Source: Lepas anatifera
Taxonomy: Eukaryota > Arthropoda > Thecostraca > Lepadidae
Assembly: GCA_034440635.1 (NCBI GenBank)
Contig: JAOTON010000980.1
Coordinates: 434,001 to 498,000, forward strand
Reading direction: 5' to 3'
DNA: 64,000 bases
Positions 43,802 to 55,242 of the stretch are shown piece by piece. The notes beneath the pieces are model-generated. The model saw nothing but the letters and a program-made list of their open reading frames with translations. It ran no database searches and was not told the origin of the DNA. Position 1 is the stretch's first letter, and each line of letters opens with the position of its first letter. The translations under genes and the position numbers were made by a program.

Positions 43802-44351
43802 CCACATTTTTAAGAATAAAAAAAGCGAATTATTATTGATAATACAAAAATATATGTCTAAAAAGGTCTTTAAATCGATGTTACCCTTAAACTCCCTTTT
43901 GAACGGTGCAGCGGCGCTGTTGGGCATCATAGGAGTTCCTCATCGCTTAGCTGTCTTTCTTGACTTTTCGCTGGTAAGACCCAGCAAGAACTAAGCAATA
44001 TTATTTAAATATATTTTGAAATCCTATGGCTTAGGTCAAAGAATGGTTAAAGACTTATTTGGAGCTACTTTTCAGTCCCATTACGATACAGCAATTGACT
44101 TTAAACTAATTGCTTAATATGTATAATGTATCAATAATGTATTTGTGCCCCCGCTCTTTGAACGTTCCTTGCCACACAAAGCAGAATAATCAGCACCAAC
44201 CATTGAAACATACGAAACCAAGTACGATACAACATCAATTAACATGTTAATGCTTGAATGGGCCCAGCATATGTATAGATAATCGCCTCAATGAAACTTT
44301 AGAGTAGTGACACCCAGCAGCAATGGAAGAGAATATTTAAGTCCTACGCTT
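43802..44351. other. Interior of the hAT-type element, no gene recognised
   Basis: AT-rich, with an 88-codon ORF (43728-43994) that overlaps the subterminal repeats and shows no transposase motif. Confidence 0.35.
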
Positions 44352-44353
44352 TA

Positions 44354-44804
44354 AAGGGAAGGTGGCACCTTGGTCGAACCCTGGAATTTAGTGTAACTAG
44401 GCGTATCTTTAGCCGAAAATAATGAAACCACTCATGATTTCTCTGAAAAATGCACAATAAGCTCGATATTTTGATTTTTAAAATGCTCCTCTAGGAAAAG
44501 AAATAAATATCTGCGTGTGGATGATGTCATGATCTGGCAACCACTACCATACTCGAAAAGCTTCAAGGGCTTCGATTGGCTGATGCTCATCGTGACGTCA
44601 GCATATGTCGTCACACCAATAGCCAGGACAACTGTGGCCTGCTGCTAGGGGTACATGAGGGGTACATTGCTGGTAGGTCTTAGCTTTTTCTACGGAAACC
44701 GTGAGTTCCAAGACCAGTGATACATTGAGTACCGGGTTTTCCGACTTGCTTTACAACTTGGCTATCTAAGTTAAAATCACGTTATGAAGATGCCACCTTC
44801 CCTG
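44354..44804 (+). mobile_element. TA-flanked MITE, family H copy H2
   Basis: Ends AAGGGAAGGTGGCACCTTGG and GATGCCACCTTCCCTG are inverted, next to TA at 44352-44353 and 44805-44806. It is 451 bp and colinear with H1. Nested in the large hAT-type element. Confidence 0.87.
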
Positions 44805-45299
44805 TAAAGATCTTAAAGTACCAAGATACCTTTACTTAAAGGTACGTTCAAGAGGGATTCCTTCACGCCCGAGTGACTCACACGGGCATGGAAGAATTCC
44901 TTCACCTTTGGGCCGTGTGTCAAACTGCTGCTAATGGCACTGCCCGCTTAAAAATATGTGAGGACACACGATAATCTAGTTTATCCCAAATGCAATAAAT
45001 AAGCCTTTCATCTTAAATTCTTTGCCTCTTTTTTCAAACATTTGGATATTCAACCATTTAATTTTTCCTATTTTATACGCTACGAGGTGTCACGTCACAT
45101 CCGGTGATCTGCGCTCAGCGCTTGCTGTTGTAGGGGCTGTTAAACTATAGCCCCAGCAGCAAGCACGACGAGCCGAGGGAGCAGGCACGAAATGTTGCTC
45201 GTATCAAATTAAGCATATGTTAAATAACGCGCGAACCTAGGGATACTGAGCTTTGACTAGGAAACTAGGTTGGAACTACATTTCCTCTTATTTCACCAG
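44805..45299. other. No recognisable gene
   Basis: Anonymous. CCTTCAC-type words near 44868-44915 form a weak internal repeat. Confidence 0.35.
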
Positions 45300-45461
45300 G
45301 CATTGGACCCTTTTTTGGTAAAAAAATTCCTGATCACAGTCAAAATGGGAGAATATTGGATGTTTTTATAACCAGCCGATAAGGAAGGCAGTGAGGAGCC
45401 CATATTCGAGGAGCTTTTTCTCATAACGTGGTAAATTTCTTGTCCTTCTGATGCAACCTGT

Positions 45462-47131
45462 TATCGTCCTATCAGTCTTTTGCCTTGTATTTCTAAAGTA
45501 ACTGAGAAAATTGTTCACCAACATCTTTACAAACATTTATGCGATAATAATCTTCTGTCAGATAAACAAAGCGGTTATAGACCGCATCACAGTACGGAGC
45601 TACAATTAATTTACTTAAGTGAAAAACTATACAAAAGCATTGATGAAGGAAATGATTTCACGGCCGTGTATTTGGATATCTCCCGCTATTTCAATACGAT
45701 TTGGCATGAGGGCCTACTGAAAAAGTGTCGCACAGAATTCGGAATCAACGGTAATATATTAAAGTGGATCAAATCTTACTTAAGTAATCGAGTTCAAAGG
45801 GTCAAATTAGGTGATTTTCTCTCCGAAACCAAAACCATCGATGCTGGATGCCCACAGGGCTCCGTTTTGGGCCCATTGCTTGCACTTATGTACCTGAATG
45901 ACATTGAAAAAGATATAGCCAATGATATGCTTCTATTCGCTGATGACGCCTCAATTTACGCAGCACATTCAGACATAAATATACAGTCGGTACGAGATTC
46001 ATTACAATCGGACTTGAATAAGATCGCTGCATATGCTAAAAAATGGGCCATAAAATTTAATGCAAAGAAAATTATTCAACAGACTTTCACTCTTAAACGA
46101 AATGCGAACCCCCCTCAGTTGAAATTTGAAGACAGCTGCATTCCTCTCAGATCGACTCACAAGCATTTGGGTTTAACCTTCTCAGCAGAACTGAGGTTTC
46201 ACGAACACATTAACGAAGTAGTTAAAAAAGCTAATCGCGCATTGAGTCCTCTCTATCCCTTAGCATCAACTTTGCCGAGACAGATCATTACCCAAATTTA
46301 TACAACTTATGTCCAACCCTACTTTGATTACTGTGATTCAATTTACGACGGATTAATAACTGTGGCCGACTGCATGCGGCTAGAGAAAATTTAAAAGCGG
46401 GCGGCTAGGTGTGCCACAGGAGCTTGTTTCCGAACATCGTCCGCATTGTTAATGAACGAACTAGGCTGGGTGACATTACAAAGGAGACGAAAAATTCACA
46501 GGCTTCAAATGTATTACAAGCTTAGAAACTCAGACGGACTAGCACCTTCATACATTGTAAATTTACTACCTGACATGAGAAGAAGACAGACGGGCTTAGA
46601 GCTGAGAAATGCTTTTCAGTATTCAATTCCCCAAATACGAACAACTCTCTACAAAAAGTCATTCATCACCGCGACCACACAAAATTGGAATGCGTTGCCA
46701 GCACACATAACACAAGCTCCCTCTGTTCATAAATTCAAAAAGGAGCTTAAATTGTTGATTGGGCCAGACAAACCTCCTAAATATTACTTACTCGGCTCTA
46801 AGCGAGGCAATATACTCCATACACGACTGAGAGTTGGTTTAACAAATTTAAAAGATCACCAGTTCAGAATAGGAAATGCTATAACCCCAAATTGCGATTG
46901 CGGATTCCAAAAGAGAAAACGCAACATTATATGCTAAGGTGCCCCATATTTAGGGATCAGAGAGAAGCGTTGTTTAACGCATTGTCGCTTATAAACAATT
47001 TAGAATTTGCAACGATGACCGAAACCGAAAAAATAGAAGCTCTTCTTTATGGTTCCAGCCTTGATGAGAGCTGCAGCCGGCGGGTGGCAACGGAGTTCCA
47101 AAAATATATGTTAGCGACCGGACATCTCTAA
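45462..47131 (+). pseudogene. Reverse transcriptase with C-terminal zinc-knuckle-like domain, two lesions
   Basis: The first frame (ORF 45480-46394, open from 45462) shows YRPISLLPCISKVTEKI, HHSTELQLIYLSEKLY, VYLDISRYFNTIW, CPQGSVLGPLL and FADD at 45936-45947. A TAA at 46392-46394 follows LEKI where the family usually continues with QKRAAR, so it is a single nonsense change. The frame continues at 46446-46937 to NCDCGFQKRK, then shifts. LRCPIFRDQREALF and the remainder appear at 46892-47131, giving a CxC...HxxxxC motif. Apart from these two lesions and 5' truncation the RT is intact, suggesting fairly recent insertion. Confidence 0.85.
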
Positions 47132-47393
47132 ACCAAATTCAGGCGTGCGGTGGGCGGGGCGTGCTGCGCTGGTCGGGTCCGGGGCGGGTGCGGCTCGCTG
47201 GGCGGCGGTCGCAGGTACCGAGTTTGACACAATATCATGCCAAGTTTTCAGAGTGAGAGTTGAAAGTGTACAAATGTTCTGTAATTAGTGGGCGGCGCCG
47301 CGATATAAGCCTTGGGCTTTTGCGCCGTACCACACCTGTATACTGTGAATTTCAAATTATGTTGGAAAATAAAGTTGATGTTATGTTATGTTA
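45462..47393 (+). mobile_element. 5'-truncated non-LTR retrotransposon inside family F
   Basis: Begins abruptly inside the reverse transcriptase (TATCGTCCTATCAGTC, encoding YRPIS). It ends with a GC-rich 3' UTR, AATAAAG near 47368 and a short (TTATG)n tail. The host repeat resumes immediately after. The TSD is not resolved. A 5' truncation with simple-repeat tail is typical of I/CR1/Jockey-group insertions. Confidence 0.85.
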
Positions 47394-47455
47394 TGAGGTT
47401 GAAATTTGGCTGGCCCCCTCATTTTTTGCAGGTGGCGATGCTCATGATATCATCA

Positions 47456-48232
47456 ACCCTCATTTTCAAATTGCATAGACAATTCTTTTCTTGAGAAGAA
47501 TCTATTACAAAAAGCTTCGTTGTACTTTTTACAGCTACTTGCTTCCGATCACACTCAGCTCGAACGGATTTTTTTAGGTATGTGAGGAGTGGAAAAATAC
47601 TAGCCACGCATGGTGCCGCCTGAACAGGGTCCTTTTAATTAGGTGTCTCCCGTTCGCGCGGAGAAAATTTCTGATCACCTGGCACTCGTATGAAGGAGGA
47701 AAAATAATAGTTGCAACACCACAATTTGGAGGAAGACGCTACGGAAGGTACGTATTTCCACTGAATCTTGTGATTTGATTTCTGAGCATTCCCTTCGCAA
47801 TTAGGAGTTTCAATTACCCACAATAATTATTAATACCCGCCCCATTGTGCCTCAGATCCACCTTCGTCCAGTTCCAAATCTCAGGGCGCTGGGTGGGAAG
47901 CCGCGACTGAACAAGTTGGATTTTCCACTAAATTACGTGTGTTATTTTTTACTTATGTTTTTCCCACTCACTTTTCAAGTAGTGCCTCTCCAGCCGAATT
48001 CAATAGCCCTGGTGTTTATGAATTCATCAAAAGTGTGAAATTAAGAACAATTGTCGCTAAAAATTCATTCCCATACTGCAAATAGGTAAGGGATGTAATA
48101 GGGTTTTAATTCAGGGGGAAATAAAAGTTGATTTGTGCCGAGAAACCACGGCATAAAATTTGGAACCTCCGGCCATATGCGTAAGTTTTCCACCCCAGAA
48201 TACATAGCGTAAAGATACGGACAGAGCAGAGC
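47456..48232. other. Interior of the hAT-type element, no gene recognised
   Basis: AT-rich anonymous sequence with several short ORFs lacking motifs. Confidence 0.35.
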
Positions 48233-48644
48233 GGATAATAAAAGCTCTATCACCATTGATTACTAAGTTATTCTGTTTAAGCCATTCCCCCTGAATTTCC
48301 AAAGGAGAGGTCATGGCTCGTACCTGACCTTAGGTCATCGATATCGAAAATACCGGAATATATTTTAAAGATATGGTGGGGCTATTATGTGATACGAGTT
48401 TCAATCGGACAAGTTTACATTGTTCTGAGTTCTGATTTATGCTATCTTAAACTTTTTTGAGGTGAGGTCACCTGACCTGCACTGGTGACTTGAGCTGAGA
48501 TGACCTAACCATGAAATTTTGAATAAAGTTGTAAAAATGATCAGGTACAAGGTATACTCGGAATGGCGGCGCTGCACTCCGCCGTTTTTATTCTGTCTCC
48601 AAAAAACCCATTGGGGCGGGTACCTGCCCTCGTCAATGCGCGTG
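48233..48644 (+). mobile_element. Family A MITE fragment A4 (5'-truncated)
   Basis: Matches the right half of A2 from GCTCTATCACCAT onward. It includes AGGTCACCTGACCT, GGCGGCGCTGCACTCCGCCG with following T-run, and the right TIR CGTCAATGCGCGTG. The flanking tetramer is TTGA (48645-48648), a decayed TTAA. The left half is missing. Confidence 0.8.
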
Positions 48645-48649
48645 TTGAA

Positions 48650-49317
48650 CATCCCCTTGAACTCGGCTCCTCGAAGAAGAAGCAAAAAACACGCGAACGC
48701 GCTGAATAGCCCACGAAAAATTATGAGGATACTAAGTCAGTAACTTTTTTGCTCAGGTAAATACTGAGGTCATGCTGAGTCAAAGGAGTAAAAGTTTTGA
48801 GAATACTTTTTTTAAAATCTAGCGCCTGACTGGGTTAACTTGGAGCCAATATTCAAGTCATTCAATTCCTCTCTCATTACAGCAAAGCCAGTAATACTAC
48901 CATTTCAATAAAATAAGTCCCTTTAAGCCGTAGCTATGTTCAGAAATAGTCATTTTTTGACCCAACTTGCGTTTTCTACATGCATTTCCAATGGATATGC
49001 ATGACACGTATTTGACCTTAGATCTGCAGTATAAAAAATCCCGAAAAAATTTCCAGCCCCCGGTGGGTCTATTATGTGATAAGTTTCAGATCGATAGATC
49101 CTGACTTATGCAATTTTTAAACATGTCATGAGGTAACGTCACTTGACCTGGCTTGGAGACCTGACCTGAGATGACCCCAAATAATCATTTTCAGGAAAGT
49201 TGCGTATTTGGTCAAAGATAAGTGATGCCAGGTACGGCGGCGCCTTGCACCGCTGTTTTCCGGCACCGTTGGAAAAACCCGAGAGGTGCTCCAACACCCT
49301 CTTCCCACTAGGGCGAG
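48650..49317 (+). mobile_element. Family B MITE fragment B2
   Basis: Follows A4 directly and matches B1: CCCCTTGAACTCGGCTCCTC, GCATTTCCAATGGATATG, an AGGTAACGTCACTTGACCTG block, then the hairpin GGCGGCGCCTTGCACCGC. The right end is GGGCGAG. The left TIR is missing, so A4 and B2 form a chimeric junction. Confidence 0.75.
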
Positions 49318-50200
49318 AAAAGTACAGTGAAATTACTCACATTGCTGTAGCTTAACCCAGCGAATAGTTAGGAAATGATTTCATGTTCACTTATGGCGTC
49401 TGTTGCCTGTATTTTGATTTTGGATGCCCATGTCAGTATATATAAATATCATAGGTAGGTACATAAAAATATTTGGTCGGTGATAGAGGGTCAACCAATT
49501 TTTCCCAGTTCAGTATAGTTAGCAAGGAATCCTGACCAGAGAATTGTCAATGATATTGAAACATTCCTAATTATCTCCCCAGATTCGCATAATCAACAGC
49601 AGAAGATCTCGAAAGCAATCGATATGCCACGTTAAGCAAGCAATTAAAGAGCCTTGACTTCTTTACAAGTGAATTTTACAGCAGAGAAAGTCAAACGCTT
49701 TGCTTGAATATCAAATGTCATTAAATTATCGGTTTCTGAACACCTACTACCTGAGGAGGGTTCAAAGTGTACCATTAAGAAATGCCACTGTTCTGTTTGC
49801 TCAGTCGGCAAAATCGACGAACTGCTTACTTAAAAATGAAAGGAATAATCAGCTTCCATTCATAACACTTGACAAAAATATATCAAAGGCCCAAAGCGGA
49901 TGCATATTCAGAAATTGGAACCTGAGTGCCCATCAGTGAAGAATAAGAAAGGTGGGATTTGACAATGTTTGAAGCCAGGCTGATTTTATAATCTCACCTT
50001 ACCAAGTTTTCAGTGACGTACGTCTGGTGCCTACGGATTATAATTTATCACTTTTGACATTTTTACATTTTCCAGAGTTTTGGGTGTAGGCTGGTTATTC
50101 ATAGCATTCTGAACCATGATGCCTATAAGATAAAAATACCTGCTTACACACCTGTCTTGATCAGAGACCATGCCAATGCCATCATTTGCTTCACATTTAC
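49318..50200. other. Interior of the hAT-type element, no gene recognised
   Basis: The ORF at 49700-49939 and shorter ones show no recognisable domain. If a hAT transposase gene was ever present, I cannot see its remains here. Confidence 0.35.
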
Positions 50201-50375
50201 AACCGCTCTATGGCCTTTAAATGTCTTTCTGGTCTATCATTGTCAGATTAAAGGTTTTTGTCACTTTTTACCAGTTTTTCCACTTTTTCGTGGTAAATAC
50301 TGGTATTTACCAGTTTATGTCACTGGCTGGTATAAACCTAGTTTTTATCGGTATTTTGCCAACCCTGATTAAGAG

Positions 50376-50791
50376 GCTACCATTCGCCGGCGGACGCACA
50401 TTATTTGACCCAGATTTGACGACAAGATATGATGTACTTTTAGACAGACAAATTTAAGAGTCTTAAATTTGTATGTATTTAAAATTCCACTAGAACTAAC
50501 AAAAATGGAAAACTTCATGCACATTTCTGACAAAAAATGCCTAGGAATATATCAATGAAGAAAAGTAGTGCCGACGCAGAGATGCCAAAATAACAAACAT
50601 ACCAATTTATTAAACCAGTACTTATCGGAAGGGGCCCGGCTGCGCACGGTGGGGGGGGGTGGTGGTGAACTACGGGGGTCGTAAGCAAGGCAAGGAGCCC
50701 GGCTAGAGCCAGAGGAGGCCTGGGTAGCCCAGAGGGAGCCTGAAATTATAGCACGGGTTCCCGGATACAGCGAAGTGAGAGGAGTGGAGTC
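50376..50791. other. No recognisable gene
   Basis: Spacer between the hAT-type element and satellite G. The G-run GGTGGGGGGGGGTGG near 50648-50662 is notable. CAGGGGCGGATTCAGG at 50788 looks like an unpaired hAT-like terminus. Confidence 0.35.
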
Positions 50792-50949
50792 AGGGGCGGA
50801 TTCAGGCCGATGGTGGGGGGAGGGGGCAACGGGGCCCCAAATCATGGAAAAATATGGTTTCTGTTTGAAAAAAATCGGTAAAATCGGTAAATCGGGGGAT
50901 TTGGGGAGAACATTGCTCCCTTTGCCCCCCTCCTGATCCCCTTAGTGCT

Positions 50950-51480
50950 GTGGTTCCTTGTAGACCACAGGGACACGGACAAACCATAGGAGCCCGGGCA
51001 AATTGCAAGGGGCCGGGCAGACCGCAGGGGGCCGGGTAGACCACAGGGGGCCCGAGCAGACCACAGAGGGCCCGGGCAGACTAAAAGGAGCCCAGACCAC
51101 TCACAAGGGGCCCGGGCAGACCACACGGGCCCGGGCGGACCACACAGGACCCAGGCACACTACAAAAAGCCCAGACCACCTACAAAGGGCCCGGGCAGAC
51201 TAAAAGGGGCCAAGGCAGGATACAAGGAGCCCGGTTGCAGTCACAGAGGAACCAAAAAGGTCCCGAGACTGCCAGAAATAGGGCCCCGGATGCAGTAAAA
51301 ATGGGCCTGAGAATATCGTTAGGGGCCCGTTTACGTACACAGCGATTATGGGTGGCCCTAAAGGGGACCGCACCCAAGCAAGCATGCCAGGCAAGCATGT
51401 CAGGGAGCCCGGCCGCAGCCACAGCAAGCCCAGATAGACCACGGGGCCCCGCACTCATGGCAAGGGCCCGTCCGTGGCAT
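50950..51480 (+). repeat. Satellite family G, 20-bp array
   Basis: Degenerate 20-bp units GGGCCCGGGCAGACCACAGG, as at 42760-43000, becoming irregular after 51240. False ORFs occur on both strands. Confidence 0.88.
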
Positions 51481-53400
51481 TAGAGGACCCGTGCCTCCTG
51501 GACCACAGGGAGTCCGGTTGCAGTCACAGGTCCCGGTTGCAGTCACAGGGGCCCGGGTGGATCACAGGCGCCCGGTTGCGGGACAGGGGCTCTGGCGGAT
51601 CACAGAGGGCCCGGTTGCAGTCACATGGGCCCGAATGGATAACAGGGGGGCCGAGTGGATTCCACGGGCCCGGTTGCAGTCACAGGTGGCCCGGTTGGAC
51701 CACAGGGAATCCGTTTGCAGTCACAGGGGGCCCGGGTAGATCTCAGGGGGCCCGGTTACAGTCAAAGAGGGCACGTGCGGATCATAGGGGCCCAGGATGG
51801 ATCACATGGGGCCCAGGGTGAATCACAGGGGGCCCCAGGTGGATTACAGGGGGCCCAATTGCAGTCACAGGGGGCCCGGGTGGATCAAAGGGGGCCCGAT
51901 TGCAGTCACAGGGGGCCGGGTGGATCATAGTGGGCCCGGGTGGATCACAAAGGGCCCGGGTGGATCACAGATGGCCCGGTTGCAGTCACAGAGGGCCCGG
52001 TTGCAGTCACAGGGGCCCGAGTGGATTACAGGGGGCCCAGTTGCAGTCACAGGGGGCCGGGTGGCTCACAGAGGGCCCGGTTGCAGTCACAGGGACCCGG
52101 GTGGATCACAGATGGCCCAGTTGCAGTCACAGGGGGCCCGGGTGGAAGACAGGGGCCCGGTTTCAGTCACAGGTGGCCCGGTTGGACCACAGGGAATCCG
52201 TTTGCAGTCACATGGGGCCCGGGTGGATCTCAGGGGGCCCGGTTGCAGTCAAAGAGGGCCCGTTTGGATCACAGGGGCCCATGATGGATCACATGGGGCC
52301 CCGGGTGGATCACAGGGGGCCCCAGGTGGATTACAGGGGCCCGATTGCAGTCACAGGGGGCCCGGGTGGATCAAAGGGGGGCCGGTTGCAGTCACAAAGT
52401 GCCTGGTTGCAGTCACAGGGGCCCTGGGTGGATCACAGATGGCCCGGTTGCAGTCACAGGGGGCCCAGGTGCATCACAGGGGGCCCGGTTGCAGTCACAG
52501 GGGGCCCAGATGGATCATAGGGGGCCAGGTTGTAATTACAGGGTGCCCGGGTGGATCACATGGGGCCCGGTTGCAGTCACAGGGGGCCCGGGTGGATAAC
52601 AGGGGGCCCGGTTGCAGTCACAGGGGGCCGGGTGGCTCACAGAGGGCCCGGTTGCAGTCACAGGGGACCCGGGTGGATCACAGGGGGCCCGGTCGTAGTC
52701 ACAGGGGGCCTGGGTGGATCATAGGGGGCCCGGTTGCAGTCACAGGGGACCCGGATGGACCTCAGATCGCCCAGTTGCAGTCACAGGGGGGCCCAGGTGG
52801 ATCACAGGGGGCCCGGCTGGATCACAGGGGCCAGGTTGCAGTCACAGGGGTGCGGGTGGATCAAAGAGGGGCCCGGTTGCAGTCACAGGGGGCCGGATAG
52901 TTCACAGCTGGGACCCGGCTGCAGTCACAGGGGGCCCGGATGGATTACAGGGGGCCCAGTTGCAGTCCACAAGAGGCCCGGCTGGATCACAGGGGCCAGG
53001 TTGCAGTCATAGGGGTGCGGGTGGATCAAAGAGGGGCCCGGTTGCAGTCACAGGGGGCCGGATAGCTCACAGCTGGGACCCGGCTGCAGTCACAGGGGGC
53101 CCGGATGGATTACAGGGGGCCCAGTTGCAGTCCACAGGGGGCCCGGGTGGATCACAGACGGCCCGGTTGGATGACAGGAGGCCCGAGACTGCCGGAATTA
53201 GGGACCCGGCTGCAGTCAAAGTGGGCCTGAAAAATATCGTTAGGGGCCCGGTTGCGGACACCGAGGTTAAGGGTGGCCCACAGGGGACCCGCTAGCATGC
53301 CAGGGAGCCTGGCCTCAGCCAAAGCTAGCCCAAGTAGACCACTGGGGCCCGCAATCGTGGCAGGGGCCCGGCTGTGTCCGCAGGGGCCCGCAACTTGGGA
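51480..53400 (+). repeat. Satellite family G, large dimeric array (about 41-bp unit)
   Basis: Alternating half-units CAGGGGGCCCGGGTGGATCA and CAGGGGGCCCGGTTGCAGTC + A give a dimer of about 41 bp repeated over about 1.7 kb (51480-53170), with irregular ends. A higher-order duplication (about 105 bp) is seen near 52796-53120. The plus-strand unit has no stop codon in any frame, so 41 bp (not a multiple of 3) reads through all three frames in turn. This creates a 367-codon open frame (51797-52900) of Gly/Pro/Gln/His-rich repeats and overlapping frames. I judge it non-coding satellite. Confidence 0.93.
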
Positions 53401-53489
53401 TTGGGGGGCTCGTCGGGTCATTGGGGGGCTTCTCCGAGCATTGGGGGCTCGAGCCCCCCCAAATATATGGAAACTTGCGCCCCTGATCG

Positions 53490-53720
53490 TTACCCAACTT
53501 GACCTCTGAAGACGAAACCATTGCCCTGAGCACTTAAACATTTGAAGTAAAATCATACTGAATTCACACAAGCTTTCTAATGCACTTAGCAGATTTGCGC
53601 CCATATTTTCCCATATTTTCGGGATACTCTATGCTCCCAAATTTTCGGAATTAGACGGGACCACCGATGCCCCCCTCCTCCTGGGGCGAAGGTGGCGCCG
53701 GACCACCGGTGGGGCGCGAG
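53490..53720 (+). mobile_element. Family C MITE fragment C4 (5'-truncated)
   Basis: Matches the right end of C1/C2: TTGACCTCTGAAGACGAAAC, GAGCACTTAAACATTTGAAG, a CATATTTTC block, then GGCGAAGGTGGCGCCGGACC and GGTGGGGCGCGAG before TTAA (53721-53724). The left part is replaced by satellite G sequence. Confidence 0.8.
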
Positions 53721-53724
53721 TTAA

Positions 53725-53943
53725 AGAGTTCATGACTTTAGCACTCGAATTGTATTGGTAATTATTTCGGTAGACGGAGGGTATAATGTTTCGCGCCCAA
53801 AACGACTTTCAATAATTTCAAGGTCAAACTTTGCAGGGCTGTTCAGCCTTATTACCACAGTACATTGAGCTACGGTCAGGTGCAACATCATGCGCTACAA
53901 CATCTGTTTAATTTCCCGAAATGTACCCTGAAACTCGCTGGTA
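53725..53943. other. Spacer
   Basis: Anonymous sequence between C4 and A3. Confidence 0.4.
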
Positions 53944-53947
53944 TTAA

Positions 53948-54784
53948 CACGCGCATTGACGGGGGCGGGTACCCGCTCCCCTCGGGTTTTTCGGAGACAG
54001 CAGAAAAACGGCGGCGCGTAGCGCCGCCGTACTTGGTATACCTTTTCCCTCATCATTTTTACAACTTCTGTGAAAATTTTAAGGTTAGGTCATCTCAGGT
54101 CAGGTCACCAGAACAGGTCAAGTGACCCAACCTCAAAAAATTTTAAGATAGCATAAGTCGGAGCAGGGTGAACTTATCCGATTGAAACTCATATCACATA
54201 ATGGCCCTACCGAGTTCTCTAACATATGTTCCGGTATTTTTTATATCGATGACCTAAGGTTAGGTACGAGGCATGACCTCTCCATTGGAAATACATGGGA
54301 AAATGTTTTTTACGGAATAACTCAGTAACGGATGGTGATAGAGCATTTATTTTAGCTGCATTAGACTCGCCTGGGCTTTTCGGTTCTAGTGAAATGCATT
54401 TTATATAAGTTGACCCTGACCTGACCTCAGGTCCGGTCAAATCCTTGATTTGACCTAGCAAGGTCAAATTATATATCATTCGATTTGGCTTGCTAAGAGG
54501 ATTCATATAGTTCAAGTCGTTTTGCTCTATACTTACTTGTTCAGATGTAATGCCCGAAAAACTGAATTTTACATGTTATCCCTATGACGGGCATGTTTTT
54601 ACCTCTCGTGACCTTAAATGTGACCTGACAAAAAATGGTTCAAATGTTTTCGATGGAGAATTGGATGGGCAGCCCAACGCCGTTTACCGTTTTTCGCTAC
54701 CTACCGTGGTTCTCGAGATCTGGGGGGCGGGTACCCGCCCCCCCGTCAATGCGAAGGTGGCTCAGACCCCCGTCAATGCGCGTG
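53948..54784 (-). mobile_element. TTAA-flanked MITE, family A copy A3 (inverted)
   Basis: TTAA at 53944-53947 and 54785-54788 encloses 837 bp, the same length as A1 and in reverse orientation. It carries the GGCGGCGCGTAGCGCCGCC hairpin (here preceded by an A-run, as expected for the inverse), the AGGTCA modules near 54060-54125 and 54415-54475, and the double TIR CGTCAATGCG at the right. ORFs at 54550-54858 and 54219-54515 are shadows. Confidence 0.9.
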
Positions 54785-54788
54785 TTAA

Positions 54789-55242
54789 AACCGCACTGCC
54801 ATGTATGGACCAGTGGTGCCATATGCCATATGCCTGCCTGCCACATTTGGTGACATAAAACTAGAAACGGCTAATCTTAAATAGGACGTCCACTTTCCCG
54901 AAATATTTTCTATAGAATTGATACATTTTCAGGATCAGCAAGACACCCTCTTTCCATTCAGTGAGGCTCCGTAGCGCTATTCCCACTTAAACCCCGATTT
55001 TCAGCACTTACTTAACCTGAACGTCGTACTCACGCGTCGTCTATCGCCGTAAATAAGCAAAACACTGAAAACTAGAAAAGACAATGGCAGCTGATCGTCA
55101 GTCAGCTTATGGAAACCATCAGCTGACTGATCATCAGCCAACTGACGATTGGTACCTTTGTACCAGAGGTAAAGCACCGTTGTGAAGGCGTACCAAATCT
55201 TGGCTCGGTGCGCCGCAGTCCGGCTCGCTAAATCGAGACACA
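54789..55242. other. No recognisable gene
   Basis: Anonymous, with a short inverted motif CATCAGCTGACTGATCATCAG near 55118 (about 20 bp, imperfect). Confidence 0.35.

Larger units (their letters stand above)
45300..47455. repeat. Family F arm, third copy, split by a retrotransposon
   Basis: 45300-45461 and 47394-47455 together match 37735-37945 in the same orientation: GGAGCCC, GATCACAGTCAAAATGGGAG, then TTGAAATTTGGCTGGCC and GGTGGCGATGCTCATG. The non-LTR fragment 45462-47393 sits between them. Confidence 0.8.
43701..50367. mobile_element. Large hAT-type insertion (6.67 kb) swollen by nested elements
   Basis: The left end is CAGGGTTGGCAGG and the right end TTTTGCCAACCCTG. ATTAAGAG flanks both exactly (43693-43700 and 50368-50375). 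Long subterminal regions also match in inverse: TTTTTGCCAGTTTTTGCCAC-type and GGTATTTACCA-type words. The interior holds MITE H2, a family F piece carrying a reverse transcriptase fragment, and MITE pieces A4 and B2. I found no hAT transposase motif, so the original element was probably non-autonomous or its gene has decayed. A chance pair of ends is the alternative, but the perfect 8-bp match argues against it. Confidence 0.78.

Noticed and set aside
51797..52900. 367-codon ORF as a repeat protein gene
   Set aside because: It lies wholly inside the 41-bp satellite, all three plus frames are open for the same reason, and there is no non-repeat domain.
50788..53485. Satellite block as one hAT element between CAGGGGCGGATTC and GCGCCCCTG
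   Set aside because: The flanking octamers (AGTGGAGT-like and ATCGTTAC) do not match and the ends share only the first eight bases.
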